A stretch of DNA of 64,000 nt from AP-15 sp963712825 (GCA_963712825.1 CAVQJP010000028.1:104462-168461), one strand, 5' to 3'. Shown: positions 43,627 through 53,460, numbered from the stretch's first letter. Notes: a model not told the origin generated them from the sequence alone. Made by a program: numbers and translations.

Positions 43627-44469
43627 ATGCCGATTGTTCTCTCGGTCCAATCCTGGGTCGCTGCCGGCGTCGTCGGCAATTGCGCGGCGCTCTTTCCGTT
43701 GCAGCGGCTCGGGATCGACACCTGGTCGTTGAACACCGTCGCATTCTCGAACCATACCGGCTACGGCAAATGGCGCGGTGCGGCGGTGCCGACGCGCATC
43801 GTCGCGTCGCTCTTCGAGGGCATCGCCGAATTGGGAATTCTGCCGCGCTGCGACGCGGTGCTGTCGGGCTATCTCGGCGAGCCCGAGGTCGGGCCGGTGC
43901 TGCTCGACATCGTCGCCCGGGTCAAAGCGGCAAACCCGCGCGCGCTCTATTGCTGCGACCCGGTCATGGGCGATGTCGGTCCGGGCTGGTATGTCGGCGC
44001 CCACATCCCCGAATGGTACCGGGACCAGGCAATCGCGGCGGCCGACATCGCCACTCCCAACCGCTTCGAGCTCGAATGGCTGACCGGCAGCCGGGTCGGC
44101 AGCGTCGCCGAGGCAGCGACCGCGGCGGCGGCGCTGCGGCAGCGCGGGCCGCGGATCGTCCTCGCGACCAGCCTCGAGCCCGCAGCCGATCGGGTCGCGG
44201 TGCTCGCCGCCGATGCCGAGGGAACGTGGGTCGTCGAAACGCCGCGCCTTCCGATCGAGGCCACCGGCTGCGGCGACGCGCTCGCGGCGTTGTTTCTCGG
44301 CTGGCTATTAAAAGGAAAGCCGGTCGCCGAGGCGCTGGCGCTCGCCGTCGCCGCGATCTGGAGCGTCGTCGAAGCCACCTTGCACGCCGGCGGCGGCGAG
44401 CTCGCCTTGATCGCGGCGCAGGACGAGCTGGTCGCGCCGAGCCATAAACTCATTTCGCGGAAATTGTAA
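43627..44469 (+). CDS. pdxY: Pyridoxal kinase (PdxY-like)
   Basis: A 280-residue ribokinase-fold kinase of the B6 salvage pathway, phosphorylating pyridoxal. VLSVQSWVAAGVVGNCAALF opens the protein, GIDTWSLNTVAFSNHTGYG carries the substrate side, ALYCCDPVMGDVGPGWYVG is the conserved metal/phosphate motif, and ATGCGDALAALFLGWLL carries the catalytic Asp. Length and motif order match PdxY. It lies 19 bases ahead of the SDR gene, so the two may be co-transcribed. Confidence 0.92.
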   Translation: MPIVLSVQSWVAAGVVGNCAALFPLQRLGIDTWSLNTVAFSNHTGYGKWRGAAVPTRIVASLFEGIAELGILPRCDAVLSGYLGEPEVGPVLLDIVARVKAANPRALYCCDPVMGDVGPGWYVGAHIPEWYRDQAIAAADIATPNRFELEWLTGSRVGSVAEAATAAAALRQRGPRIVLATSLEPAADRVAVLAADAEGTWVVETPRLPIEATGCGDALAALFLGWLLKGKPVAEALALAVAAIWSVVEATLHAGGGELALIAAQDELVAPSHKLISRKL

Positions 44470-44488
44470 ATCGCAAGGGAGCGAAAAG

Positions 44489-45241
44489 ATGGAAACGCCG
44501 GGCAAGATCGCGGTCATCACCGGGGCGGGGAGCGGCATCGGCCGGGCCTCGGCGCTGGGATTGATAGAAGCAGGGTTTACCGCGGTGCTGGCCGGCCGCC
44601 GCCGCGAAATGCTCGAGGAAACCGCAGCTTTGGCCAAATCATCGCGCAGCTTGGTCGTGCCGACCGACGTTTCCGACCCGGCGCAGATCTCGGCCCTGTT
44701 CGACCAGGTCAAAGGGACCTATAACCGCATCGACCTGCTGTTCAACAATGCCGGGATCAGCACCCGCGGCATCCCGTTCGAGGAGTTGACCCACGAGCAG
44801 TGGACCAACGTCGTCGCGGTCAACCTGACCGGCTCGTTTTTGTGCGCGCAGCACGCGTTTCGCATGATGAAGACGCAGGACCCGCGCGGCGGGCGCATCA
44901 TCAACAACGGCTCGGTGTCGGCGCATGTGCCGCGGCGCCACTCGACACCCTATGTCGCGACCAAGCACGCGCTGACCGGGCTCACTCGCTCATTGTCGCT
45001 TGATGGGCGCGACTACGACATTGCCTGCGGCCAAATCGACATCGGCAACGCCGCCACCTCGCGCAACGAGGACACCGCGCGCGGCCGGCTGCAGGCGACC
45101 GGACGGGTCGAGGGCGAGCCGCGGATCGATGTCGGGCACGTCGCCCGCGGGGTCGTCTACATGGCGACATTGCCGCTTGAGGCGAATGTTCAGTTTATGA
45201 CCGTGATGGCGACGAAGATGCCCTATATCGGCCGCGGCTGA
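44489..45241 (+). CDS. Short-chain dehydrogenase/reductase
   Basis: A 250-residue classical SDR. The cofactor motif is AVITGAGSGIGRASALGL, LLFNNAGISTRGIPFEEL carries NNAG, and the catalytic set is NGSVSAHVPRRHSTPYVATK (Ser, Tyr, Lys in order). The Arg pair following the cofactor strand (AGRRREML) suggests NADPH. Substrate unknown. GGGAGCG lies nine bases before the ATG. It follows pdxY closely. Confidence 0.88.
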   Translation: METPGKIAVITGAGSGIGRASALGLIEAGFTAVLAGRRREMLEETAALAKSSRSLVVPTDVSDPAQISALFDQVKGTYNRIDLLFNNAGISTRGIPFEELTHEQWTNVVAVNLTGSFLCAQHAFRMMKTQDPRGGRIINNGSVSAHVPRRHSTPYVATKHALTGLTRSLSLDGRDYDIACGQIDIGNAATSRNEDTARGRLQATGRVEGEPRIDVGHVARGVVYMATLPLEANVQFMTVMATKMPYIGRG

Positions 45242-45280
45242 CCACTCACAGGTCGGGAATTCGACGGTTTCGGCCCGTTC

Positions 45281-47321
45281 TCATGCCAGCCCGCGCTGCT
45301 GTAAGAGCGCGCCGATGGCCGGGTCGCGGCCGCGGAAGGCGCGGTAAAGCTCCATCGGGTCCTTGGTGTCGCCGGCGCTGTAGATGTCCTTGAGCCGCGC
45401 CGCCAAGGTCGGGTCAAAGACGTCGCCGGTCTCGCTGAAGGCGGCAAAGCCGTCGGCGTCCAACACCTCGGCCCAGAGATAGGCGTAATACCCGGCCGCG
45501 TATCCGCCGCCGGCGAACAGATGCTGGAAATGCGCCGGGCGATGACGCAGCCCGATCTCGCGCGGCACGTCGTAGCGCTGGAGGAACGCGCGCTCGAACG
45601 CATTCGGGTCGATCTTTTCGGGTTCGGGATCGCGGTGCAATTCGAGATCGATCAGCGCCGAAGCGGTGTATTCGACGGTCGCAAAGCCCTGGTTGAAATT
45701 GCGCGCCGCCAGCAGCCGCTGCAACAATGCCTCAGGGATCGGCTCGCCGGTTTGATAGTGGCGGGCGTAGCGGCGCAAATTCTCAGGCGCCGACATCCAA
45801 TGCTCGAAAATCTGCGACGGAAACTCGACAAAATCGCGGCGCACCGCAGTGCCGGATTGCGAGGGATAGCGCACCCGGCTCAGCAACGCATGAAGACCGT
45901 GGCCGAGCTCGTGAAACAGCGTTTCGGCGTCGTCGAAGCTCAAGAGGGTCGGCTCGCCCCCATCGGCATTCGATTTTGCGAAATTGTTGTTGTTGACGAC
46001 GATCGGGGCAACCCAGCCGTCGAGGTTCTGCTGATCGCGATAGCGGCTCGACCAGGCGCCCGAATGCTTTCCGGGCCGGGCGAAATTGTCGTGCAGGAAG
46101 AGGCCGACATGGGCGCCGGTGCTGTCGCGCACCTCCCACACGCGGACGTCCGGATGGTAGACCGGCAGATCGGGCCGCGCCACAAAGCTCAGGCCGAACA
46201 GACGCCCGGCGGTGTCGAACGCCGCCTCAACCATGTTGTCGAGGACGAAATACGGCTTCACCTCGGCGGCGTCGATCTCGTAGCGGTCGCGGCGGACCTT
46301 CTCGGCGTAGTGGCGCCAGTCCCACGGTTCGATCGGCTCGTTGAGCCCTTCCGCGCGGGCCGCGGCTTCGAGCGCCATGACGCTCCGCGCGCGCCTTCTG
46401 CTTGGCGGGGGTCCACACCTGCACCAGCAGCTGCTCGACGGCGGCGTCGGTCTTGGCCATCGAATCGTCGAGCCGGTAAGCGGCGAAATCGCGATAGCCG
46501 AGGAGCCGCGCCTGCTCGCCGCGCAACGCCATGATCTCGCGGATCAGAGGCGTGTTGTCGGCCTCGCCCGGATGGGTGCCGCGCGCAATCCAGGCTTCGT
46601 AGGCGGTGCGGCGCAGATCGCGGCGCGCCGAGAAAGTCAGGAACGGCTCGATCGAGGAGCGCGCCAGGGTGATGACATAACGACCGGGAAGGCCCCGCTC
46701 CTCGGCCGCCTGCGCCGCGGCGGCGCGGACAAAATCGGGCAGGCCGTCGAGATCGGCCGCGTCCAGCGCCAGCTTCCACTCGCGCTCGTCGTGCAGCACG
46801 TTCTGGCCGAAGAGGGTATGCAATGTCGCGAGCCGCTCGCTCAGCGCCGCCATGCGCGTCTTCGCTTCCGGGGCGAGGAGCGCGCCGCTGCGCACAAAGC
46901 GCAAATGATGGCGCTCGAGAAGCCGCAGCTGGTCGGGCAACAACCCGAGCTCGGCGCGCCGGCCGTAAAGCTCGGCGACGCGCCTGAACAATCCGGGATC
47001 GAGTGCTATCTGCATATGATGCTGAGCGAGCTTTGGCGCGTAGTCGCGGGCGACCGCCTCGAGCGCGGGGTTGGTGTCGCTCGAATCGAGGTTGGAGAAC
47101 ACCCGGCTCACCCGGTCGAGCAGACGCCCGCTGCGCTCCAGCGCCTCGATCGTGTCGGCAAAGCGGGGCGGCCAGGGCGCCCCGGCGATCGCCGCGATTT
47201 CTGCAATCTGCTCGGCCATGCCGCGGTCAAAGGCGGGCGGAAAATGCTCCGGCCGGATGCGGTCGAAAGGCGGGATGCCGAACGGCGTATCCCAAATTTC
47301 CAAAAGCGGGTTTTCGGTCAT
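45281..47321 (-). pseudogene. M3 family oligopeptidase (PrlC/OpdA-like), frameshifted
   Basis: A zinc oligopeptidase of the M3 family that clears peptides in the cytosol. The N-terminal part (MTENPLLEIWDTPFGIPPFD to VWTPAKQKARAERH) and the C-terminal part (ALEAAARAEGLNEPIEPWDW to the end, with FHELGHGLHALLSRVRYPS as zinc site) are in different frames. The break is at about 46374-46378: removing one G from CATGGCG restores one frame of about 680 residues. No residue loss is seen otherwise, so this is either a recent inactivation or a sequencing error. The ATG at 47339 is also in frame, but 47321 matches the family. Confidence 0.85.
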
Positions 47322-47414
47322 CTCGGTCTCGCTGCACATCGCACCCGCCCAATGTCGGCGCGACGGCGGCGCAGGTCCAGTGGCGGGATCGCGAGGCAGC
47401 CGGACCGCGCCGGG

Positions 47415-47786
47415 CTAGAGCCCCGATTCGCCCGGCAACGGCGCGGTGCTCAAAATCGCCCGGATCTCGTTGTCCTGGACCTGGCCGGCCATCTGCTGTC
47501 GATATTGGTCGTAGGCGCGCTGGCCCCCGACATAGATGCAGCCGCAAGCGTTCGGATCGGCGTACATGTATTTGACGCTGCCGTTCGAGTTGCGCATGAC
47601 GAACTGGTGCGGCGGCAACGCTTTGAGCGCCGCGATGCGGTCCGGGGTGTCGGCGTCTCTACGGACAAATCCCGCCTGCGCCAACAGATCACCCTTTGTC
47701 GGCGCCTCGGCGTCCGAAGTCGCGCATGCCGCAAGCAGGAGCGTGGCACCTGAAAAAACGATCGCCCAATGCGAGGATCGGGTCAT
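47415..47786 (-). CDS. Small lipoprotein, function unknown
   Basis: A 123-residue predicted lipoprotein: signal sequence with lipobox LLAAC (Cys at residue 21). A short domain follows with FVMRNSNGSVKYMYADPNAC, GCIYVGGQRAYDQYRQQMAG and a Cys-Gly-Cys. It is of the type found as uncharacterised lipoproteins in alphaproteobacteria. It is on the same strand as, and 93 bases upstream of, the M3 peptidase start. Confidence 0.78.
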   Translation of the reverse strand: MTRSSHWAIVFSGATLLLAACATSDAEAPTKGDLLAQAGFVRRDADTPDRIAALKALPPHQFVMRNSNGSVKYMYADPNACGCIYVGGQRAYDQYRQQMAGQVQDNEIRAILSTAPLPGESGL

Positions 47787-48146
47787 GCCTCGGATCTCCT
47801 CTGGATCGGCGGTTCACTCTACTTCCGATAGCGGGCGGCTGGTGGAAATTTCGCGTCAAGCAAGCGCGGAATCCCCGCCGCGGGCAGCGCGCCGGATAAG
47901 GCGGGACCTCGCGGCGGTTGCGGCGGCTGCCGGGATGGGGCAAGCTGACGCACCTGGTCGGCCAAGACGAGAAGAGATGCCGGCTCTGCGCGACGGAAAG
48001 GATGACGGCGCCATTCGCCGCGAATATAAAACGCCGCTGATGCCACGGCATCGGGCGAGCCCGGACCGGCGGCAGCCCACGCCTCGATAGGCGATCGCGG
48101 CGGGAAAACGCGGCCCGGGGACATCCCGTGCGCCAGGAGGACCCTA
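47787..48146. other. Intergenic region, no gene seen
   Basis: 360 bases between the divergent lipoprotein and GltD-like genes. Crossing frames are arginine/alanine-rich shadows. Only the Shine-Dalgarno AGGAGG (48135-48140), six bases before the GTG start of the next gene, is recognisable. Confidence 0.4.
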
Positions 48147-49941
48147 GTGCAGCCGACCGACATCAGTAACCCCGACTATTTTCACAAGGTTGTCGATTGC
48201 CAGTGGGCGTGCCCCGCCCATACGCCGGTGCCGGAATACATCCGCATGATTGCCGACCGGCGCTATACCGACGCGTACATGGTGAATTGGGAGTCGAACG
48301 TCTTCCCCGGGATTCTCGGCCGCACCTGCGACCGCCCATGCGAGCCCGCCTGCCGGCGCGGCCGGGTCGAGAAGGAGCCGGTCGCGATCTGCCGGCTGAA
48401 GCGCGTCGCCGCCGACAACAAGGGTGACGTAACCCCTTATCTGCCGGCTATTCCGCGCGAGAAAAACGGTAAGCGCGTCGCCCTTGTCGGCGCCGGCCCG
48501 GCGTCGCTGACGGTCGCGCGCGACCTGATGCCGCTCGGCTACGAATGCGTCATGTTCGACGGCGACGCCAAGGGCGGCGGCATGATGCGCTCGCAGATCC
48601 CGCGCTTCCGTCTGCCCGATACCGTGACCGACGAGGAGGTCGACCTGATCCTCGACATGGGAGTGGAGACCCGGTTCGGCGAGCCCGTGCGCAGCCTCAA
48701 GGCGCTGCTCGCGGTAGGGCTGGGACGCGGTCTTTGTCGGTTGCGGCGCGCCGCGCGGGCGCGATCTCGACATTCCCGGCCGCAACGAGGCGGCGGCCAA
48801 CATCCATATCGGCATCGACTGGCTGTCGAGCGTCTCGTTTGGCCATGTCAACAAGATCGGCCGTCGCGTGATCGTGCTCGGCGGCGGCAACACGGCGATG
48901 GATTGCTGCCGCTCCTCGCGCCGGCTCGGCGGCGAGGAGGTCACCGTCGTCGTCCGCAGCGGCTTTGACGAGATGAAGGCGTCGCCCTGGGAAAAAGAGG
49001 ATGCGACCCATGAGGGCATTCCGATTCTCAACTGGCTGGTGCCAAAGGAATTCACCCACGAGCGCGGCGACCTGACCGGGGTGCTGTTCGAAAAAGTCAA
49101 GGCCGAGTACGATTCCCGCGGCCGCCGCAACCTGGTCCCGACCGGCGAGCCCGAAATCCACGTTCCGTGCGACGACGTGCTGATCGCGGTCGGTCAGGAG
49201 AACGCGTTTCCGTGGATCGAGCGCGACATCGGCATCGAATTCGACCGTTGGGACATGCCCAAGGTCGACCCGAAGACGATGCAGTCGACATTGCCCAACG
49301 TGTTTTTTGGCGGCGACGCCGCGTTTGGGCCGAAGAACATCATCTGGGCCGTCGCCCACGGTCATGACGCCGCAATCTCGGTCGACAAGATCTGTCACGG
49401 CGAGGATGTCGGCGACCGGCCGCCGCCCGGCGTGACCCTGGTCAGCCAGAAGATGGGCATCCACGAGTGGAGCTACGACAACGACATCTCAAACGATCTG
49501 CGCTACCGTGTGCCGTTGCGCGACACCGCGGTGGCGCTCGCCGACATCCGGGTCGAGGTCGAGCTCGGCTATGACGAAAAGCTGGGCTACCTCGAAGCCG
49601 AGCGGTGCCTCAACTGCGACGTGCAGACCGTGTTCACCGGGCAGCTCTGCATCGAATGCGACGCGTGCGTCGACATCTGCCCGATGGACTGCATCACCTT
49701 TACCGACAACCGCCCCGAGGACGAGCTGCGCCAGGGGCTGATGGCCCCGGCCTTGAACCTCGAGCAGGATTTGTACATCGGCGACCGGCTGAAGACCGGC
49801 CGGATCATGGCCAAGGACGAGGATGTGTGCCTACATTGCGGGCTGTGCGCCGAGCGCTGCCCGACCGGTGCCTGGGACATGCGCAAATTCCTCTTCGAGC
49901 CGACCCGGGCCGGCCCCGCCTGCCGCAGCCACCTCGGCTGA
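48147..49941 (+). pseudogene. GltD-like FAD/NAD(P) oxidoreductase with ferredoxin domain, frameshifted
   Basis: A flavin/iron-sulfur protein like the glutamate synthase small subunit plus a C-terminal two-[4Fe-4S] domain. The N-terminal cluster is DCQWACPAHTPVPEYI and GRTCDRPCEPACRRG; FAD site VALVGAGPASLTVARDL; NAD(P) site VIVLGGGNTAMDCCRS; ferredoxin part CIECDACVDICPMDC and CLHCGLCAERCP. The frame breaks at about 48711-48720 (GCGGTAGGGC): one extra base separates KALLA from WDAVFVGCGAPRGRDLDIPG. Corrected length is about 597 residues. Start is GTG with AGGAGG. It probably feeds or drains electrons for KorAB downstream. Error or true mutation is undecided. Confidence 0.85.
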
Positions 49942-49975
49942 TGGACTGCGGGGCAGACGCAGATGAACTCCCTCT

Positions 49976-50071
49976 CCCCTTGCCCGGACTTGATCCGGGC
50001 ATCCATGTCTTGGCGTACGCCGTCCCTGAATAAAGAAGACGTGGATGGCCGGGACGAGTCCGGCCACGGGG
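49976..50071. repeat. MITE-like long inverted repeat
   Basis: Two imperfect inverted arms of 36 bases (49976-50011 and 50036-50071) agree at about three quarters of positions after reverse complementation, including near-identical CATCCATGTCTT/AAGACGTGGATG ends facing a 24-base centre that contains the palindrome GGCGTACGCC. Each arm also has an internal palindrome (TGCCCGGA/TCCGGGCA and GGCCGG/CCGGCC). It fills most of the gap between the GltD-like and korA genes and would form a large hairpin in their mRNA. Confidence 0.7.
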
Positions 50072-50123
50072 ACCATGAATTGTTGGGCGGCACCAGCCCG
50101 CACCGCATCCCTGAGGTATAACC

Positions 50124-51977
50124 GTGGACGGACCCGGCCGACAAAGCATCGAAAGCGTCAACGACTTCGTCGTCAAATTCGCCAATGTCAACGGATCGGG
50201 GTCGGCCAGCGCCAATGCGCTGTTCGCCAAGTCGGTCCTGCGCATGGGGATTCCGGCGAGCTCGCGCAACATCTTTCCGTCGAACATCCAGGGCCTGCCG
50301 ACCTGGTACGAGGTGCGGATTTGCGAAAAAGGCCATCTCGGTCGCCGCGGCGGGGTCGATATGATGGTCGCGATGAACCCGCAAACCTGGGACGAAGACC
50401 TCGCCGACATCGAGACCGGCGGCTATCTGTTCTATGATTCGACGAAGCCGATGCCGCCCTCAAAATTTCGCGACGACGTTACCGTGATCGGGGCGCCGCT
50501 GACCGCAATCTGCAACCGCGAATACAACGACCCCCGCCAACGCCAGCTGTTCAAAAACATCATTTATCTCGGCGCGTTGTCTGCATTGCTGAACATGGAC
50601 GTGGCGGCGATCGAGACGCTGATCTCCGAGCAATTTCGCGGCAAGGACACACTGATCCGGCCCAACCTGAGGGCGCTCAATCTCGGGCGCGAATGGGCCC
50701 TGAACGAGCACGAATGCCCGCTTCCTCTGCGGCTGGAGCGGGCCGACAAGGTCGGCAACCGGATTTTCATCACCGGCAACGACGCCGCCGCTCTCGGCGC
50801 CGTCTATGGCGGGGCGACCGTCGCGGCATGGTATCCGATCACCCCCTCCTCGTCGCTCGCCGAGGCCTTTGCCAACCATAGCCGCCGCTATCGCATCGAC
50901 CGGGAGACAAAAAAGCACCGCTACGCGATCATCCAGGCCGAGGACGAGCTCGCCTCGATCGGAATGGTCATCGGGGCTGCGTGGAACGGGGCGCGCGCCT
51001 TTACCGCGACCTCGGGTCCGGGCATTTCGTTGATGCAGGAATTCATCGGCCTCGCCTATTTCGCCGAGATCCCGGCGGTGATCTTCGACGTGCAGCGCGG
51101 CAGCCCGTCGACCGGCATGCCGACCCGCACCCAGCAAGCCGATATCCTCTCCTGCGCCCACGCCTCGCACGGCGACACCAAGCATGTGCTGCTGTTCCCC
51201 GAGGACCCGCGGGAGAGCTTTGAGTTTGCCGCCGAGGCGTTTGACCTGGCCGACCGGCTGCAGACCCCGATTTTTGTGATGCTCGACCTCGACATCGGCA
51301 TGAACGACTGGCTGGTCGAGCCGCTGGCCTGGGACGACGAGCGACACTACGACCGCGGCAAGGTCATGACCGCGGAGCAGCTTGATGCCGGGGTCGAGTT
51401 CGGCCGCTATCTCGACGTCGACGGCGACGGCATTCCGTATCGCACCTTGCCCGGCGCGCATCCGACGCGCGGCGCCTTTTTTACCCGCGGCACGACCAAG
51501 GACCGCTACGCGCGGTATTCCGAGGAAGGCCCCGATTACGTCGACAACATGCAGCGCCTGTTGCGCAAATTCGAGACCGCCAAGCGCCTGGTGCCGGCGC
51601 CGGTCAAACGTGCCGCCAGCGAACCCACCCGCTATGGTGCAATCTATTTTGGGTCGACCTCGCCGGCCATGGTCGAAGCGCTCGAAGCGCTCGAGCAGCG
51701 CGGCATCCACCTCGACACGATGCGGGTGCGCGCTTATCCCTTCCACGAGGATTTATTCGACTTTGTGGCGGCGCACGACCGCGTCTTTGTCGTCGAGCAG
51801 AACCGCGACGCGCAATTGCGCACCTTGCTCGCGATCGACGGTGAAATCGACTTGGCGCGGCTGGTCCCGATCCTGCATTACGACGGCACGCCGATCACCG
51901 CTCGCTTTATCGTCAAGGCGATCGCCGACATGCTCGACGTCGTGACCCTCGCCCCGCTCCGTAAAGTCCTGCCGTGA
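50124..51977 (+). CDS. korA: 2-oxoacid:acceptor oxidoreductase, fused gamma-alpha subunit (KorA-like)
   Basis: A 617-residue subunit of a thiamine-dependent 2-oxoacid:ferredoxin oxidoreductase (oxidative decarboxylation to acyl-CoA with ferredoxin reduction). The N-terminal ~190 residues are the gamma domain (VNGSGSASANALFAKSVLRM). The alpha part begins near residue 215 (FITGNDAAALGAVYGGATVA, AWYPITPSSSLAEAF, FTATSGPGISLMQEFIGLAY, QRGSPSTGMPTRTQQADIL), and the transketolase C-terminal-like part ends it. Start is GTG with TGAGGT eight bases upstream. It forms an operon with the GltD-like gene and korB. 2-oxoglutarate is the likely substrate by analogy, not shown. Confidence 0.9.
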   Translation: MDGPGRQSIESVNDFVVKFANVNGSGSASANALFAKSVLRMGIPASSRNIFPSNIQGLPTWYEVRICEKGHLGRRGGVDMMVAMNPQTWDEDLADIETGGYLFYDSTKPMPPSKFRDDVTVIGAPLTAICNREYNDPRQRQLFKNIIYLGALSALLNMDVAAIETLISEQFRGKDTLIRPNLRALNLGREWALNEHECPLPLRLERADKVGNRIFITGNDAAALGAVYGGATVAAWYPITPSSSLAEAFANHSRRYRIDRETKKHRYAIIQAEDELASIGMVIGAAWNGARAFTATSGPGISLMQEFIGLAYFAEIPAVIFDVQRGSPSTGMPTRTQQADILSCAHASHGDTKHVLLFPEDPRESFEFAAEAFDLADRLQTPIFVMLDLDIGMNDWLVEPLAWDDERHYDRGKVMTAEQLDAGVEFGRYLDVDGDGIPYRTLPGAHPTRGAFFTRGTTKDRYARYSEEGPDYVDNMQRLLRKFETAKRLVPAPVKRAASEPTRYGAIYFGSTSPAMVEALEALEQRGIHLDTMRVRAYPFHEDLFDFVAAHDRVFVVEQNRDAQLRTLLAIDGEIDLARLVPILHYDGTPITARFIVKAIADMLDVVTLAPLRKVLP

Positions 51978-51997
51978 CCCCGACGACATCAACCGCT

Positions 51998-52140
51998 GCC
52001 CCCTCTATCCCTCTCCCCCGCGACGGGGGAGAGGGCAGGGTGAGGGGGTTGCCGCGGCGAGATTCGGTGTCAGGCACCCTCACCCTCCCGCCGCAGCGCG
52101 ACGGGTCCCTCCCTCTCCCGCCATGCGGGCGAGGGGCAGA
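51998..52140. repeat. Two palindromic repeat copies between korA and korB
   Basis: GC-rich palindromes of the same family as the element between ureA and ureB: CCCTCTATCCCTCTCCCCCG with its complement GGGGGAGAGGGCAGGGTGAG (about 51999-52047), then CACCCTCACCCTCCCGCC ... CCCTCTCCCGCCATGCGGGC (about 52076-52130). They occupy almost the whole gap and may modulate the korA:korB ratio. Confidence 0.75.
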
Positions 52141-52154
52141 TTTATGAGGTCCGC

Positions 52155-53210
52155 ATGACCTACATCGCCAAACCCCGCCTGCATCATCCGAAGCTGCCGA
52201 CCAACGCGCTCGGCTTCACCCACCGCGACTATGAGGGCGCCGTTTCGACGTTGTGCGCCGGCTGCGGTCATGATTCGATCAGCGCCGGGATCATCCAGGC
52301 CTGCTTTGAGCTGAGCCTGCCGCCGCACAAGATCGCCAAGCTCTCCGGGATCGGCTGCTCGTCAAAGACGCCGACCTATTTCCTCGGCAAGTCGCACGGC
52401 TTCAACAGCGTCCACGGCCGCATGCCGTCGGTGCTGACCGGCGCCAACCTCGCCAACCGCGAACTCGTTTACCTCGGCATTTCCGGCGACGGCAATTCGG
52501 CCTCGATCGGGCTCGGCCAGTTCGCCCACTGCATCCGACGCGCCGTCAACATGGTCTACATTGTCGAGAACAACGGCGTTTACGGCCTGACCAAGGGACA
52601 GTTCTCGGCCACCGCCGACAAGGGGTCGAAGGCGCGCCGCGGGGCGGTCAACACCGACCAGCCGATCGATCTGGTGGCGCTCGCCTTGCAGCTCGGCGCA
52701 TCTTTTGTCGGGCGCAGCTTTTCCGGCGACAAGCAACAATTGGTGCCGTTGATCAAAGCTGCGATCGAGCATCGCGGTGCGGCCTTTATCGACGTGATCT
52801 CGCCCTGCGTCGCGTTTAACAACAATCCCGAATCGACCAAGAGCTTTGACTATGTCCGGGCCCACAACGAAGCCGTCAACCGGCTCGACGTGATCCTCGA
52901 ACGCGACGAGATCACCGCCGACTACGCACCGGGCACGGTCGAAACCGTGACCCAGCACGACGGCTCGATGCTGCGGTTGCGCAAGCTCGCGGTCGATTAC
53001 GACCCGCACGACCGCATCTCGGCGATGGCCTATCTGCAGCAGCGCCATGCGCTCGGCGAGGTCGTGACCGGCCTTCTCTTTGTCGAGCCGGAAGCGGCCG
53101 ATCTGCACGATCTGCTCGACATTGTCGACACGCCGCTCAATGAGCTCGGCGAAAGCGAGCTGTGCCCGGGACCGAACGCCCTTGCCCAATTCAACGCGGC
53201 GCATCGTTAG
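52155..53210 (+). CDS. korB: 2-oxoacid:acceptor oxidoreductase, beta subunit (KorB-like)
   Basis: A 351-residue thiamine-diphosphate-binding beta subunit. Cys ligands of a [4Fe-4S] cluster are in STLCAGCGHDSIS and SGIGCSSKTPTYF. The ThDP/Mg motif is LGISGDGNSASIGLGQFAHC followed by YIVENNGVYGLTKGQ. DVISPCVAFNNN is also typical of the KorB branch. With KorA it forms the catalytic complex; the GltD-like protein may link it to NAD(P)H. It follows korA after a repeat-filled gap. Confidence 0.92.
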   Translation: MTYIAKPRLHHPKLPTNALGFTHRDYEGAVSTLCAGCGHDSISAGIIQACFELSLPPHKIAKLSGIGCSSKTPTYFLGKSHGFNSVHGRMPSVLTGANLANRELVYLGISGDGNSASIGLGQFAHCIRRAVNMVYIVENNGVYGLTKGQFSATADKGSKARRGAVNTDQPIDLVALALQLGASFVGRSFSGDKQQLVPLIKAAIEHRGAAFIDVISPCVAFNNNPESTKSFDYVRAHNEAVNRLDVILERDEITADYAPGTVETVTQHDGSMLRLRKLAVDYDPHDRISAMAYLQQRHALGEVVTGLLFVEPEAADLHDLLDIVDTPLNELGESELCPGPNALAQFNAAHR

Positions 53211-53361
53211 CCGACGATATCCGCGGCAAAGCGGCGGCGCGAACCGGGCCGGAGCGTCATCGGCTCAGCTTTCGCTGGGCGCGGGATTATGGTGACCTGG
53301 ACTAGAATTTTTTACCGGGCCGAAATCCTGCGCCGTTTTTGTGTATGCCTTGTTTCTCTGT

Positions 53362-53446
53362 CAGAGGGCGCAGCCTGCGAAGCGCAGGCTGAGTGAGTGA
53401 GCCTTCCATGACGGCCTGAGCCGCTTCGGCCGGGCTGCACCCTCTG
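53362..53446 (+). ncRNA. Branched structured leader ahead of the Gly-rich gene (candidate cis-regulatory RNA)
   Basis: An outer 14-base stem with one mismatch (53362-53375 CAGAGGGCGCAGCC with 53433-53446 GGCTGCACCCTCTG) encloses a perfect eight-base hairpin AGCCTGCG-AAG-CGCAGGCT (53372-53390) and a CGGCC/GGCCG hairpin (53412-53432). The first inner hairpin shares four bases with the outer stem, so two folds compete. The structure ends two bases before AGGAG (53449-53453), the ribosome site of the gene at 53461. Switch-like control of translation is inferred; it could instead be an intergenic repeat. Confidence 0.5.
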
Positions 53447-53460
53447 ATAGGAGAATCCGG

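Noticed and set aside
45521..47753. Long plus-strand frames across the M3 peptidase
   Set aside because: Antisense to a recognisable peptidase and without protein-like texture.
48868..49941. Treating the 3' half of the GltD-like gene as an independent gene
   Set aside because: The sequence between 48,721 and 48,868 continues the same domain in the same frame, and the first half lacks its C-terminus; a single indel explains both.
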